The notes: generated from the letters alone by a model not told the origin. A stretch of DNA of 64,000 bases from Oxalobacteraceae bacterium UBA6018 (GCA_002428015.1 DIZW01000024.1:1-64000); one strand, 5' to 3'; counted from the stretch's first letter, positions 37,088 to 46,630 are shown. Numbers and translations: made by a program.

Positions 37088-38130
37088 TTCAGGACGTTCG
37101 CCCCGCGCGCGCGCTCGCCGTCGATCCGGGCCTGGAGGGCCGGCGTGACGGCGATGCGGCGCTCGGTGTCGACCAGCAGCACCTCGCGCAGTCCCAGGCG
37201 GCGCGCCATGGCCTGCCAGCCGGCCGGTCCGGCGATGAACAGCGGCTTCGAGTTGCCGTCCGAGCGCAGCCCGGGATCGCTGCCGCCGGAGGCGATGATG
37301 GTCACCGACGCGACCAGGTCGATGGTCTGCCCGCTGCGCGGATCGATGATGTGGGGATGGCGCTTGCCGCCGTCGATGAAGTAACGCTCGTAGTCGCCGC
37401 TGGTGCCGATCGCCTCATTGTCGCGCAGCGGCACGCTGGCCAGGGCGCCGTCCCCGCGCGGGTCGCGGATGCCGACCCGCCAGGGCCGCGCGCCGGGCTG
37501 GCCGATGGCGAGCACATTGCCGCCGATGTTGACCAGCGCCGCCTTCACGTGGGCGCCGCGCAGGATGGCGGCGGCGCGGTCGAGCGCGTAGCCCTTGGCG
37601 TAGCCGCCCAGGTCGATCATCACCGCCGGGTTGGTGCTGGAGATGGTGGTCCCGTCATAGCGCAGGTCGGCCAGGCTGGGGCGGGCCTGCACCCAGCGCC
37701 GGATTTCCTGTGGATCGGGATCGTGGGCGCGGATGTCGCCGCTCTGGAATCCCCACAGGCGGATCAAATGGCCGATGGCCGGGTTGAACAATTCATCCGA
37801 GCGTGCCGACAGCGCCGCGGCCGAGCGCAGCAGGTCCACCATTTCGGCATCGGCGCGGAAGGGCCGGCCGGCCGCGATGGCCCCGTTCAGCGCCGTCAGC
37901 ATGCCTGGCTCCCAGGCGTGGAATTTGCGGTGCAGGCGGTCGAATTCGGCCAGCACCTGGGCCGCCAGCTGGGCGCTGCGCTCGGGCGATTCGCCGTAGA
38001 TGCTCACCGCGACGACCGTGCCGAAGACCCGGCCCTCGGTCGTGCGCACTTGCGGCGCTTCGCCGCAGGCGGCCAGCAGGCCAAGGACCAGCAGGGCAGC
38101 CGCGGCGGCCGCCAGGCGAAGGTGGCGCAT
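37084..38130 (-). CDS. apbE: FAD:protein FMN transferase (ApbE/NosX), lipoprotein
   Basis: A 348-residue lipoprotein, lipobox LLAAC with Cys21. ApbE family marks: RVFGTVVAVSIYG, DELFNPAIGHLIRLWGF, DLGGYAKGYALDRAAAIL, NIGGNVLAIGQ and HHIIDPRSG-like HPHIIDPRSGQ, which hold the Mg-FAD site. The enzyme moves FMN from FAD to a Thr/Ser in target proteins on the periplasmic side. NosR, encoded upstream in the same run, has the target motif SGATVT, so this protein is the likely NosX equivalent. It is the last gene of the nos run, 54 bp after the cytochrome gene, and ends tail-to-tail with DUF2264. Confidence 0.92.
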   Translation of the reverse strand: MRHLRLAAAAAALLVLGLLAACGEAPQVRTTEGRVFGTVVAVSIYGESPERSAQLAAQVLAEFDRLHRKFHAWEPGMLTALNGAIAAGRPFRADAEMVDLLRSAAALSARSDELFNPAIGHLIRLWGFQSGDIRAHDPDPQEIRRWVQARPSLADLRYDGTTISSTNPAVMIDLGGYAKGYALDRAAAILRGAHVKAALVNIGGNVLAIGQPGARPWRVGIRDPRGDGALASVPLRDNEAIGTSGDYERYFIDGGKRHPHIIDPRSGQTIDLVASVTIIASGGSDPGLRSDGNSKPLFIAGPAGWQAMARRLGLREVLLVDTERRIAVTPALQARIDGERARGANVLN

Positions 38131-38184
38131 GTTTATACTCCTCGGGTAAGGCGGCGCGCCGTCTCCGGCGCGGCGCCGGCGGGC

Positions 38185-38493
38185 TTAATGGACCTTCGAC
38201 AGCATGTAGTCGACGGCCGCCTTGAGCTCCGCGTCCTTGAGCATCATGTTGCCTCCGCGCGCGGGCATCATGCGCACGCCGTTCAGGGCGCTCGCGTAGA
38301 GGGCGTCCTTGCCCCTGGCCACGCGCGGCGCCCAGCTGGCCTTGTCGCCAAACTTGGGCGCGCCCATCAAGCCGCCGCCGTGGCAGGCAACGCAGGTGGT
38401 GGAGTAGACTTTTTCGCCCTTGTCGGGGGCGGCCATCGCGCTCGATGCGGCAAGGGCGCCGAGCAGTAGGGTGGTGGTGAGCAGAGTCTTCAT
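38185..38493 (-). CDS. Small periplasmic c-type cytochrome (c5-like)
   Basis: A 102-residue protein with a signal peptide ending SAMAAP and one heme site CVACH near residue 35. The later methionine-rich loop NGVRMMPARGGNMML supplies the likely axial Met. The size and the KGEKVYSTTCVACHGGGLMGAPKFGDKASW pattern fit cytochrome c5/c555-type electron carriers (motif shown only in part by its key residues). Located between nosL and apbE, it could carry electrons to NosZ, whose CuA site accepts from such cytochromes. The start at ATG 38493 is the only one giving a signal peptide; the same frame farther upstream is antisense to nothing useful and lies in nosL. Confidence 0.88.
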   Translation of the reverse strand: MKTLLTTTLLLGALAASSAMAAPDKGEKVYSTTCVACHGGGLMGAPKFGDKASWAPRVARGKDALYASALNGVRMMPARGGNMMLKDAELKAAVDYMLSKVH

Positions 38494-38567
38494 GATGCGC
38501 TTTCTATCGAGTGAAAAAAAAGGAGCGCGCCGTGCCGCAGGGCCGGCGCGCGTGGCCGGGCCGCCGG

Positions 38568-39083
38568 CTAGTGGCCCATGCCGTCGTCGGGGGCGCCGCC
38601 GCCGCGCTGGCCGGGCAGCGCCCCGTCGAGTTGTGCGAAGGTACGCACGGCGCCGCCGTTGTTGGCGGAAAACGCGCGCGCAGCGGCCTCGCTGGCGAAG
38701 GGCACGATGGTCGGTCCCATCGAGCCGGCCTTGCCGCTGCCGGTGACAAAGAAGGCGCTGCGCACGGCGATCCAGTGGCCGGCCGGATGGGTCCAGTCGG
38801 CTTGGGCCATGTCCTGCACGTACATGCCGGCGACCGCGCGCTTCTGCTCCGGCGCCAGCGCCACGCCGAGCAATTCCATCACGTCGCAAAAATACTCGGT
38901 CTTGCCGTCGGCGTAGCGGATCTGCCCTTTGGAGGCCGGGTAGTCCGCCAGCACCATGCCGTCGAGCGAGCAGACGGCGTCCGGCGCGGGGTCCAGGGCG
39001 GCGAGGGTGGGCACGGCCGGCGCGCAGGCGCTCAGCATCAGCAGCAGGGCCCAGCGCGGCATGCGCGAAAGTGGAAGCGTCAT
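38568..39083 (-). CDS. nosL: Nitrous oxide reductase copper chaperone NosL
   Basis: A 171-residue lipoprotein, lipobox LSAC with Cys20. The copper-binding motif CSLDGM is at residues 38-43, and the NosL body shows in YFCDVMELLGVAL, MYVQDMAQADWTHPAGHW and GPTIVPFASEAAARAF. NosL hands Cu(I) to apo-NosZ or the NosDFY machine in the periplasm. The gene overlaps the end of nosY by 4 bp. The C-terminal tail GGGAPDDGMGH is Gly/Met/His-rich and could add metal binding. Confidence 0.95.
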   Translation of the reverse strand: MTLPLSRMPRWALLLMLSACAPAVPTLAALDPAPDAVCSLDGMVLADYPASKGQIRYADGKTEYFCDVMELLGVALAPEQKRAVAGMYVQDMAQADWTHPAGHWIAVRSAFFVTGSGKAGSMGPTIVPFASEAAARAFSANNGGAVRTFAQLDGALPGQRGGGAPDDGMGH

Positions 39084-39904
39084 TTAAAACTCCGGGTAGC
39101 GAGAAAGAAGGGAAGGACGATCCAGGCCAGCATGATGGCCAGCAGGACGCGCGGATCGGTCAGCGCCTGCGGCATCACCGTGGCCAGGCCGTACATGGCC
39201 TGCACCTGGACGTCGCTGAACACATTGAGCAGGCGGAACACATCGGCCGGATTGAGCATCAGCAGGGCCGCGAACCAGGCGTTGCCGATCCGGCCTTGGC
39301 TGGCCACCAGCGCGCCCATGAGCAGCAGGTCGAACACCAGCACGTAGAAGAACCATAGCGCGATGGCGGCGCCGCTCGCGCGCACGCGGTCGCGCGCGCG
39401 CACGGACACCAGCAGCGACACGCTCAGGAAGGCCATGCCCATCAGGATGGCGCTGCCGACGAAGCCCGCGTAGTGCCAGGCGGCGCGCGCGCTGAGCTCA
39501 TCGGCCAGCGGCAGCAGGCCGGCGCCGAAGCCGAGCACCGTGGCGCTGGCGAGGGCGCCGGCCAGGCCGAGGTATTTGCCGAGCAGGATTTCGGTGCGCG
39601 TGATCGGCATCGACAGCAGCAGGTCCAGCGCGCCTTTTTCGCGCTCGCCGACCACCGCGTCGTAGCCGAGGATGAGGGCGATCAGCGGCACCAGGTAGAT
39701 CACCAGGCTGGCCAGGCTGGCGATGGTGGCTTCGATGCCATGAAAGCCAACCTCGCCCTGCTGGGCCGCGCCGAAGTAGGCGATCGCCAGGGCGAAGGCG
39801 GCGAACAGCAGCGCCACGGCCAGCACCCAGCGGTTGCGCAGGCGGTCGCGCCATTCCTTGGCCGCGATCACGCGCACCTGGCGCCATTCAATGCGGCTGG
39901 ACAT
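39080..39904 (-). CDS. nosY: NosY ABC permease for nitrous oxide reductase maturation
   Basis: A 274-residue membrane protein with six predicted helices. The N-terminal VRVIAAKEWRDRLRNRW is the usual ABC-2-type amphipathic start, and GYDAVVGEREKGALDLLLSMP is the family loop that contacts NosF. It forms with NosF and periplasmic NosD the NosDFY complex needed to build the copper centre of NosZ. It overlaps nosF by 17 bp and nosL by 4 bp, so the three are translated as a unit. Confidence 0.95.
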   Translation of the reverse strand: MSSRIEWRQVRVIAAKEWRDRLRNRWVLAVALLFAAFALAIAYFGAAQQGEVGFHGIEATIASLASLVIYLVPLIALILGYDAVVGEREKGALDLLLSMPITRTEILLGKYLGLAGALASATVLGFGAGLLPLADELSARAAWHYAGFVGSAILMGMAFLSVSLLVSVRARDRVRASGAAIALWFFYVLVFDLLLMGALVASQGRIGNAWFAALLMLNPADVFRLLNVFSDVQVQAMYGLATVMPQALTDPRVLLAIMLAWIVLPFFLATRSFK

Positions 39905-40811
39905 GGGCGCCTCCGTAACCGAGGAAGAGTTGTTCGAGGCTGGGTTCGAGCACCGCCAGGTCCTGCGCCAGGCTGGCCAGCGCGGCCAGCACCGTCATCT
40001 TGCGCGCGCGCTGGCAGCCGATCGTCACCTGCTCGCCGTGCAGGGTGATGGCCACGCCGTCGAGCCCGGCCAGCGCGCCCAGCGCGTCGGCGCGCGCCGC
40101 GTCGGCGCGCATGGTGGCCACGATCTTGAGCGGCAGCGCCATCTGGGCGCGCAGCTGGGCCAGCGTGCCGAGCGCGCCGACGCGCCCGTTGCGCAGGATC
40201 AGGAGGCGGTCCACCCTTTCCTCGATCTCGGCCAGGATGTGCGAGGTGATGACGATGGTGGTCCCGCGCGCGCGCAGGCCCTGCAGGATGGCGTAGAAGT
40301 CGGCGATGCCTTCCGGGTCCAGGCCGTTGGTCGGCTCGTCCAGGAACAGCAGCGCCGGTTCGCCCAGCAGCGCCTGGGCGAAGCCGAGCCGCTGGCGCAT
40401 GCCTTTCGAGTAGGTGTGCACGCGCCGGGTTCCAGCCTGGCCCAGCCCCACCTGTTCCAGGGCCGCGCCGCAGGCCTTGCGCGCCACGCCTTTCAGGTCG
40501 GCGAACAGCTGCAGCACCTCGAGGCCGGACAGGTTATCGTAGGTGACGAAATTCTCCGGCAGGTAGCCGATGCGGCGCCGCACCTGGCGAAACGCCGGCG
40601 CGGCGGTGTCCACGCCGGCCACGCGGATGGTGCCGGCGCTGGCCGGCAGCAGGCCGAGCATCAGCTTGAACAGGGTGCTCTTGCCGGCGCCGTTGTGGCC
40701 GATCAGGCCGAACAGCTCGCCCGCGCCGATCGACAGCGACAGCGCGTGCAGCACCTGCACGCCGTCAAAGCGCTTGTCCACGCCGGACAGGACGATGGGC
40801 TGGGCGTTCAT
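39888..40811 (-). CDS. nosF: NosF ABC ATP-binding protein
   Basis: A 307-residue ATPase with Walker A GHNGAGKST near residue 38, signature YSKGMRQRLG, Walker B ALLFLDEPTNGLDPEG and H-loop TIVITSHIL. It drives conformational change of NosDFY during NosZ copper loading. The gene overlaps nosD by 4 bp on one side and nosY by 17 bp on the other. Confidence 0.95.
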   Translation of the reverse strand: MNAQPIVLSGVDKRFDGVQVLHALSLSIGAGELFGLIGHNGAGKSTLFKLMLGLLPASAGTIRVAGVDTAAPAFRQVRRRIGYLPENFVTYDNLSGLEVLQLFADLKGVARKACGAALEQVGLGQAGTRRVHTYSKGMRQRLGFAQALLGEPALLFLDEPTNGLDPEGIADFYAILQGLRARGTTIVITSHILAEIEERVDRLLILRNGRVGALGTLAQLRAQMALPLKIVATMRADAARADALGALAGLDGVAITLHGEQVTIGCQRARKMTVLAALASLAQDLAVLEPSLEQLFLGYGGAHVQPH

Positions 40812-42055
40812 TGATAGCTTCTCCAGTGGGCGTTCCAGGGACGGGTGCGCGGATGCCGGTCCACCACGCTGGGCGCGCGCAACACGGGGAACTGGCGCGC
40901 CACGAAACGCAGGGTTTGCAGGGCCGGGCTGCTCAGCAGCAGCTTCATCAAAGGGTACTGCCAGTGCAGGCGGTCGACCAGGTCGTTCGCTTCGTAGGCG
41001 GTGTCGCCGCTGCCGTCGCCATCCTGGTCCCAGCCGCCGTAGTTGCTCCAGTAGTTGCCGGCCCTACGGCCCCATTCGACGTCGCGCGCGGCGACGAACT
41101 TGACCTGCTCCTCGTTGCCGATGAAGTCGTTGCCGTCGACCTGGTTGTTGGACGAGCCGGCCGACAGGTGCACGCCGATCTCGTTGTTCATCACCAGGTT
41201 GTCGCGCACGGTGTTGTACTCGGCGTCGTAGATGAAAAAGCCGCGCCCGTTGCCGACCACGATATTGTCCTCGATGAGGGAATCCTGGATGGTGCGCAGC
41301 ATGATGCCGTGGTCGGCGTTGCCCCACGCCAGGTTGTGGCGCACCACCAGGTTGCGCACCTCCATCAGCGCCAGGCCGCCCCGGTTCAGGTAGGACTGGT
41401 TGTATTCCCAGGTGCTGTGGTTGGTGTTCATGTAGTGGGTGCCGTAGCGCACGTGGTGAATCTTGTTGCCGCGGAACAGGGCGTCGCTGGAGACGTCGAC
41501 ATAGATGCCGTCGCGCGTGAAGCTGATGTTGTTGCCGATGACGCGGGAGCGGCGCGTGTTGTAGACCTGGATGCCGTTGCCGCGCGCGGCCGACTGCAGG
41601 TCGCGCTTGCCGGTGATGAGGTTGCCCTCGATGGTGGCGTCGTCGCTGCGTTCGAGCCAGACGCCGAACAGATTGTAGACCAGGTCGCAGGCGCGGATCG
41701 CGGCCCGGTGCGCGCCCGGCATCACGTACACGCCGGCGTTCTGCGCGCCCAGGTCGGCGCCGCTGTCGCGCAGGATCAGGCCGGCCACGGTGACGTCCGG
41801 CGCGCTGATGCGCAGCACGTCGCCGCGCCCGTCGCCGCTGATGGTGGGCCGGCCGCGCCCGCGCAGGGTGAGCGCCTTGTCGATCAGCAGGTGCTCGTGG
41901 TACTCGCCCGCCTCCACCTGCACCGTGTCGCCGGCGCCGGCCCGCGCCACGGCGGCGGCGATCGACATGCCGGGCCGCACCTGCAGCACGGCCGCCGCCG
42001 CGTGCGCGCAGGCGCCGGTGAGCAGCAGCGCGGCCAGGCGCGGCAGCGGCTTCAT
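40808..42055 (-). CDS. nosD: NosD periplasmic copper-processing beta-helix protein
   Basis: A 415-residue protein with a signal peptide ending HAAAAV and right-handed parallel beta-helix repeats (GDTVQVEAGEYHEHLLIDKA, LIEDNIVVGNGRGFFIYDAEYN, VIGNNISFTRDGIYVDVS) of the NosD/CASH type. The end contains GNYWSNYGGWDQDGDGSGD, conserved in NosD. The start at 42055 gives the signal peptide; the same frame upstream is antisense shadow within nosR. It delivers copper from NosL to NosZ as part of NosDFY. The ATGA overlap with nosR shows coupling. Confidence 0.95.
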   Translation of the reverse strand: MKPLPRLAALLLTGACAHAAAAVLQVRPGMSIAAAVARAGAGDTVQVEAGEYHEHLLIDKALTLRGRGRPTISGDGRGDVLRISAPDVTVAGLILRDSGADLGAQNAGVYVMPGAHRAAIRACDLVYNLFGVWLERSDDATIEGNLITGKRDLQSAARGNGIQVYNTRRSRVIGNNISFTRDGIYVDVSSDALFRGNKIHHVRYGTHYMNTNHSTWEYNQSYLNRGGLALMEVRNLVVRHNLAWGNADHGIMLRTIQDSLIEDNIVVGNGRGFFIYDAEYNTVRDNLVMNNEIGVHLSAGSSNNQVDGNDFIGNEEQVKFVAARDVEWGRRAGNYWSNYGGWDQDGDGSGDTAYEANDLVDRLHWQYPLMKLLLSSPALQTLRFVARQFPVLRAPSVVDRHPRTRPWNAHWRSYQ

Positions 42056-44229
42056 GCCTGCACGTCCCGCTTGGACGGCGCGTCGCGCACCAGCGCGATC
42101 GGGATGAAGTAGCCGTCCGCGCCGATGCCGGTCAGGGGCTGGCCGTGGGCGCCGCGCCGCTTGCGCTCCTTGACCAGGGGCGGGCAGGCGTGGTCGTCGT
42201 AATACATCACCATGCAATCGAGGCACAGCAGGCATTCCATCTGGTCGATCCGGCCCTGGGCGTCGATCGCGTGCGAGCCGCAGCCGCTGGCGCAGGCGTG
42301 GCAGCTGGTGCATTCGGCCTTGCGCTTGAGGCCGAACAGGCGGAAGCGTCCCGGCAGGGCCAGGCCGGCGCCCAGCGGGCACAGGTATTTGCAGTAGGGC
42401 CGTTCGCTCAGCATCGACAGGCCCAGGATGGTGGCCAGGAACAGCCAGTAGGGCCAGGCGCGGTTCCATGCGCCGACCAGGAAGGTGGTCTTGAACGGCT
42501 CGATCTCGGCCAGGTGCTCGGCCGTTTCCATCGACACCAGCGAGGTCAGGAGCAGGCCCGCGAAGATGCCGTACTTGAGCCAGCGCAGCTTGTCGTGGAT
42601 GCGCTTGGGCAGCAGGCGCTGGAAGCGCTTGAGCCCGAGCGCCTGGCCGGCCTTGAGCATCAGGTGCTGCAGCGAGCCGAACGGGCAGAGCCAGCCGCAG
42701 AACAGCCCGCGCCCCCACACCAGCACGGTGATGGCGATGAAGATCCAGAACACGAAGATGAAGGGATCGGACAGGAACAGTTCCCACTTCCATTCGAACA
42801 GCAGCGCGTGCACCCAGGTCATCACGTGGGTGATGCTGGGCTGGGCCTTGAGCACGGCGCCGAAAAAGCCCACGCTGGCCAGCCACAGCAGCATGCGCGG
42901 ACGGCTGATCCAGGGCTTGTGCTTGCGCGTGGACGCGCGCACCAGGCGATCGCGCTGGGAGTACAGGACGGCGGTCGCGGCCAGCAGGGCGATGAAGGCG
43001 AACAACTGCGGCAGCCGCGCGCGCCACAGGCGTTGCCAGGCCGGCGCGGCCGTCTCCAGCACAGGGCGGCCGCCTTCGAGATGGCGCGACGGTAGCCAGT
43101 ACGGCTGTTCGAAGTGGGTGAACAGCTTGGCGCCGGCCGCGTCGCGCTTGTTGGCCAGCACGCTGAGCGACCACGGCCAGGCCGCGTTGAACTGCTTGGC
43201 GCGCAGGATGAAGACGGCCGATTCGGTGAAGCCGGGCGCGCCCGGCGCCTGCAGCCGGTACAGGTTCTGGTAGTCGGTGTCGCGGAAGGTATAGGTGGCG
43301 TTGTCCTGGTGCAGCTGGAGACGGTCGTAGATGCCGCCGCGCACGAAGCCCGAGCCCTTGAACGAGCCCTGGCCGGTCGCGATGACGAACAAGGCGTGCT
43401 CGTCGGGCTTGAGCTCACCCATCAGGCGCCGGTAGGGCGCGTCGCCGAGCAGGCTGCGCCCGATCGCCGGCGCGTTCAGGTAGCCGAAATAGAGGTCGAG
43501 ATAGGGGCCGTTGCCGGACTCCATCCCGACCGCGGCGGCCGGCACCAGCAGATGCCCCACGCTGCCCTCGTCGAGCAGGTGCTGCCAGTCGTCGGTCCCG
43601 TCGAGCGCGGCCAGGCGCGCGGGCGGGCGCGCCGCATGCGTGAAGATGCCAACTTCGCTGCCGATGGCGTAGGCGCTGCGCGCGATCACCTGGTTTTCGG
43701 CGATCGCCGTGACGGTCGCGCCGCTGATCGCGTCCAGTCCCGTGCCGGCCTCATCGCTGCCGATTTCGAGCTTGGCGTCGCCGCGGCGCCCGACATACTG
43801 GCCGATAAACTTGAGCAGGGCCGATTCCGGAATGCCGGCCAGCAGGATCGGTTCGCTATGCTTGAGCACGCGCACGCCGCGGATCACGCCGCCGCGGTCC
43901 ATGCCGATCAGGGTCACCACCGGCTTGCCGGAGTAGGCGGGAATGTCGACCACGTCGGTCGACAGGAATACGTAGCCGACCACCTGCTCGCCACCGCCGT
44001 GCGGGCCGCGCGCGTAGGCTTCGACATAGGCCGGTTCGCCCTTGCGCTGCGAGAAGCGGGTCGCCTCCGGCAGCACCGCGGCGCAGGGCGCGTGCTGGCA
44101 CAGGTCGGGGCCGTGCAGCACCCCGTCCGGCAGTTCGGCGTCGTACACCGTGGCGCGGGCCGGCGCCGCCACCAGCGTGGTCAAGAGCGCGCCCAGGACC
44201 AGCAGGCGCGAGAGGAAAGTCGATGTCAT
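42052..44229 (-). CDS. nosR: NosR membrane iron-sulfur flavoprotein
   Basis: A 725-residue protein. Signal sequence MTSTFLSRLLVLGALLTTLV, then a periplasmic FMN-binding domain with the covalent flavin motif DAISGATVT (residues 166-174; Thr174 is the expected site). Membrane helices follow, with CGWLCPFGSLQH and CKYLCPLGAG (CxxxCP motifs), and the C-terminus has two ferredoxin-like clusters CTSCHACASGC and CLLCLDC. NosR supports nosZ expression and feeds electrons to NosZ. The start at 44229 has no clear ribosome site, and the gene lies 46 bp after nosZ. Having nosR downstream of nosZ is unlike the common nosR-nosZ order. Confidence 0.95.
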   Translation of the reverse strand: MTSTFLSRLLVLGALLTTLVAAPARATVYDAELPDGVLHGPDLCQHAPCAAVLPEATRFSQRKGEPAYVEAYARGPHGGGEQVVGYVFLSTDVVDIPAYSGKPVVTLIGMDRGGVIRGVRVLKHSEPILLAGIPESALLKFIGQYVGRRGDAKLEIGSDEAGTGLDAISGATVTAIAENQVIARSAYAIGSEVGIFTHAARPPARLAALDGTDDWQHLLDEGSVGHLLVPAAAVGMESGNGPYLDLYFGYLNAPAIGRSLLGDAPYRRLMGELKPDEHALFVIATGQGSFKGSGFVRGGIYDRLQLHQDNATYTFRDTDYQNLYRLQAPGAPGFTESAVFILRAKQFNAAWPWSLSVLANKRDAAGAKLFTHFEQPYWLPSRHLEGGRPVLETAAPAWQRLWRARLPQLFAFIALLAATAVLYSQRDRLVRASTRKHKPWISRPRMLLWLASVGFFGAVLKAQPSITHVMTWVHALLFEWKWELFLSDPFIFVFWIFIAITVLVWGRGLFCGWLCPFGSLQHLMLKAGQALGLKRFQRLLPKRIHDKLRWLKYGIFAGLLLTSLVSMETAEHLAEIEPFKTTFLVGAWNRAWPYWLFLATILGLSMLSERPYCKYLCPLGAGLALPGRFRLFGLKRKAECTSCHACASGCGSHAIDAQGRIDQMECLLCLDCMVMYYDDHACPPLVKERKRRGAHGQPLTGIGADGYFIPIALVRDAPSKRDVQA

Positions 44230-44275
44230 GGGAGTCGGGGTTGGTGCGGCCGCGCTGGGGACGCGGCCGCCGCGC

Positions 44276-46195
44276 TTAGGCTTCGACCAGGAAGCGGCTG
44301 CGCATTTCGAGGTGCAGGGCGTGGCAGAAGTGGGTGCAATACAACCAGTACGCGCCCGCATGGTCGGCCTTGAAGGTGACGGACTTGGTTTCCTGCGGGT
44401 TGACGATGAAGTTGATGTTGTAGGTCGGCAGGGCGCAACCGTGGGTCAGGTCTTCCACCTTGTCGTAATTGGTCAGGGTGAGGGTCACCTCGTCGCCCTT
44501 CTTGACCTTGATGATCGGCATGCTGTACGCCGGCGCCTGCGACATCAGGCGCACCTGGACCTTGTTACCGTGGCGCGTGACGCCGGCGTTGTCCGGTGTG
44601 ACGTGATTGGGGAAATCCTCCATCGTGTAGATCTGGCGCGTCTTGACGATGTCGCGGCGCACGATGATGCCGTCGTGCGGTTCGGAGTAGGCGGTGTGGT
44701 CCGCCACCAGGCGCATCTTGGCGCCGCTGATGTCGATCAGCTGTTCCGTTTCCGGGTGCAGGGGGCCGACCGGCAGGAAGCGGTCCTTGGAGAACTTGTT
44801 GCCCGAGTTGAGGTACTTGCCGTCGGCTTCCTTGGTCTCGCCCATCGACGCGTAGTTGTGGCCGGGCTGGTATTGCACGTCCATTTTTTCGATGATGACC
44901 TTGGCGTTCTTGTCGCCCTTGAACTGGGCGATGGCGGCGGCCACGTTCCACTTCACGCACTGGCTGTCGAGGAACAGCGAGGTGTAGGCGTTGCCCTTGC
45001 CGTCGAAGGCCGTGTGCAGCGGTCCCAGGCCGATTTCCGGCTCGGCCACGACGGCGTCGCGCGGCTGTTTGAGCTTGCCTTCGTACCACTGCGCCACCAG
45101 CGACAGGTCGATCACGGTGGCCGTCGGCGACAGCTTGCCGGAGCAGACGAAGTACTTGCCGTCCGGGCTGGCGTTGACGCCGTGCGGATTCTTGCCGACC
45201 GGGACGTAGCAGGTGACGGCCGTGGCCGGATCCGCGTTGGCGGCCTTGCGCCCGTCCACCACCGGCACCTTGGACGCGCCGATGGTGGTGAACTTGCCGG
45301 CCTTGACCAACTGCTCGATGCGGGCCACGTGGAAGAACACGCAGGCGTCGCGCTCGGCGGCCATCATGCCGGCCAGGTCGGCCGCGTTTTCCGTGTTGTA
45401 CTGGTTCGACGCGGCGAACTTGCCGTCGTAGGAGGTGGCGACCAGGTCCATGTTGCCGTCCACCCGGACTTGCCAGCGCACTTCCATGGTACTGGCATCG
45501 ACGCAGCTAAACAGCGCGCCCCATTTGCTCGGGTCGTCCAGGTCGCGCCCGTCGTTGGGCAGGGGGATGCTGAATTCGCCGCCGCAGAACACCCGGGTGG
45601 TGTAGTTGATCTTGGCGTCGACCGGATCGCATTTGTCCGGGAAGATGCCATGGAAGCCCATGACGTTGGGCAGCTGGACGATCTTGTCGCACTCCATCGT
45701 GTCCATGCGGATGCGCGCCAGGCGCGAGTGGATCTTGTCGTTGACCCACATGAAGCGCCCGTCGTAGGTGCCATCCTTGTAGCTGGCGTGGACGTGGTGG
45801 GTGTCGCCGGTGATGTACTTCAGGCTGCCATCGGCCTTGGTGCCCATGATGGCTTTCGATTCGTTGGTGATGCCCCAACCGACCATGCAATCGATGTTGA
45901 ACACGGGGATGCGCTTGAGCGTGCGTCCGGATGGCAGGCCGATCACACGCGCCTCGCCGCCGTGGCCGGCGCTGGTGAAGGCGTAGTAGTCGTCGAGCTG
46001 CCCGGGGGCGACCTCGTTGGCCGCGCCCTTGGCCGGCGCACCCGCGCTGGCCGTCTTGGCGGGGGCGTCCTCCTTGCAGCCGGCCAGTCCCAGCGAGACG
46101 CCGACCAGGCCCATTGCCGCGCTCCTGCCGAGAAAGCCGCGCCGGCTTGCCGTGATGTGCGCTTCGTCCTTGCTGTCGTCCTTGCTGCTATCCAT
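44276..46195 (-). CDS. nosZ: Nitrous-oxide reductase NosZ (Tat-exported, clade I type)
   Basis: A 639-residue periplasmic enzyme that reduces N2O to N2, the last denitrification step. The twin-arginine signal ASRRGFLGRSAAMG near residue 17 marks the Tat (clade I) form; a cysteine in LGLAGCKED follows it. The seven-bladed propeller carries CuZ histidines, for example TGDTHHVHAS and KNPHGVNASPDG. The C-terminal cupredoxin has the CuA ligands in HGCALPTYNI and YCTHFCHALHLEM, all present. AGGAGA precedes the ATG. No clear FNR/NNR palindrome was found in the 130 bp upstream. It is first of the nos operon, and its presence with no other denitrification gene in the window allows a partial denitrifier or a pure N2O reducer. 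Confidence 0.97.
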   Translation of the reverse strand: MDSSKDDSKDEAHITASRRGFLGRSAAMGLVGVSLGLAGCKEDAPAKTASAGAPAKGAANEVAPGQLDDYYAFTSAGHGGEARVIGLPSGRTLKRIPVFNIDCMVGWGITNESKAIMGTKADGSLKYITGDTHHVHASYKDGTYDGRFMWVNDKIHSRLARIRMDTMECDKIVQLPNVMGFHGIFPDKCDPVDAKINYTTRVFCGGEFSIPLPNDGRDLDDPSKWGALFSCVDASTMEVRWQVRVDGNMDLVATSYDGKFAASNQYNTENAADLAGMMAAERDACVFFHVARIEQLVKAGKFTTIGASKVPVVDGRKAANADPATAVTCYVPVGKNPHGVNASPDGKYFVCSGKLSPTATVIDLSLVAQWYEGKLKQPRDAVVAEPEIGLGPLHTAFDGKGNAYTSLFLDSQCVKWNVAAAIAQFKGDKNAKVIIEKMDVQYQPGHNYASMGETKEADGKYLNSGNKFSKDRFLPVGPLHPETEQLIDISGAKMRLVADHTAYSEPHDGIIVRRDIVKTRQIYTMEDFPNHVTPDNAGVTRHGNKVQVRLMSQAPAYSMPIIKVKKGDEVTLTLTNYDKVEDLTHGCALPTYNINFIVNPQETKSVTFKADHAGAYWLYCTHFCHALHLEMRSRFLVEA

Positions 46196-46630
46196 TGCAT
46201 TTCTCCTGTCTGGGTCGGGGTGGCGCGACGGCGCCGCTGCTGGGCTCGTCGGTGGCGGCGATTATCCCGAACGCGTCCGCGAAGTCACATGATCCGTCTT
46301 ATGGAATTTCCATTTCGTCATTCGCTATCGCACCGTTGAGCTAGTGTAGGCAGCGCCCGCGGCCGCGCCAATTGGCACTACGGGGGTGGCGGGGACACTG
46401 CAAGGACTAAGCGAGCTAGGCCGTATGGCGTATGGCGCGGCAGGTCGGCTTGCGCTGGGCAATGCGCGCCCGGCGTCCTGCGACGCGTCCTGACTGCCCA
46501 GGACGGGCCAGGAGCGGCGCCACAAGAACGACTGGTGGCATTGCAGCCCCATGGTAGCCAATCGCGAATTGGCGCCGTGGTGGGAGTGGTACGTCCACTA
46601 GGCTGCATGTCCTCGATTTCGCCCGCCGTA
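46196..46630. other. Intergenic region upstream of nosZ, no gene seen
   Basis: About 435 bp between the nosZ start and the first hairpin repeat. It should hold the nos promoter, but I see no convincing FNR-type TTGAT-N4-ATCAA site or sigma-70 boxes. Short frames on both strands have no ribosome site and no recognisable product. Confidence 0.5.

Noticed and set aside
46196..46330. FNR/NNR binding site upstream of nosZ
   Set aside because: Expected for denitrification genes, but no TTGAT-N4-ATCAA-like palindrome is present; TTCCATAAGACGGATCAT is too poor a match.
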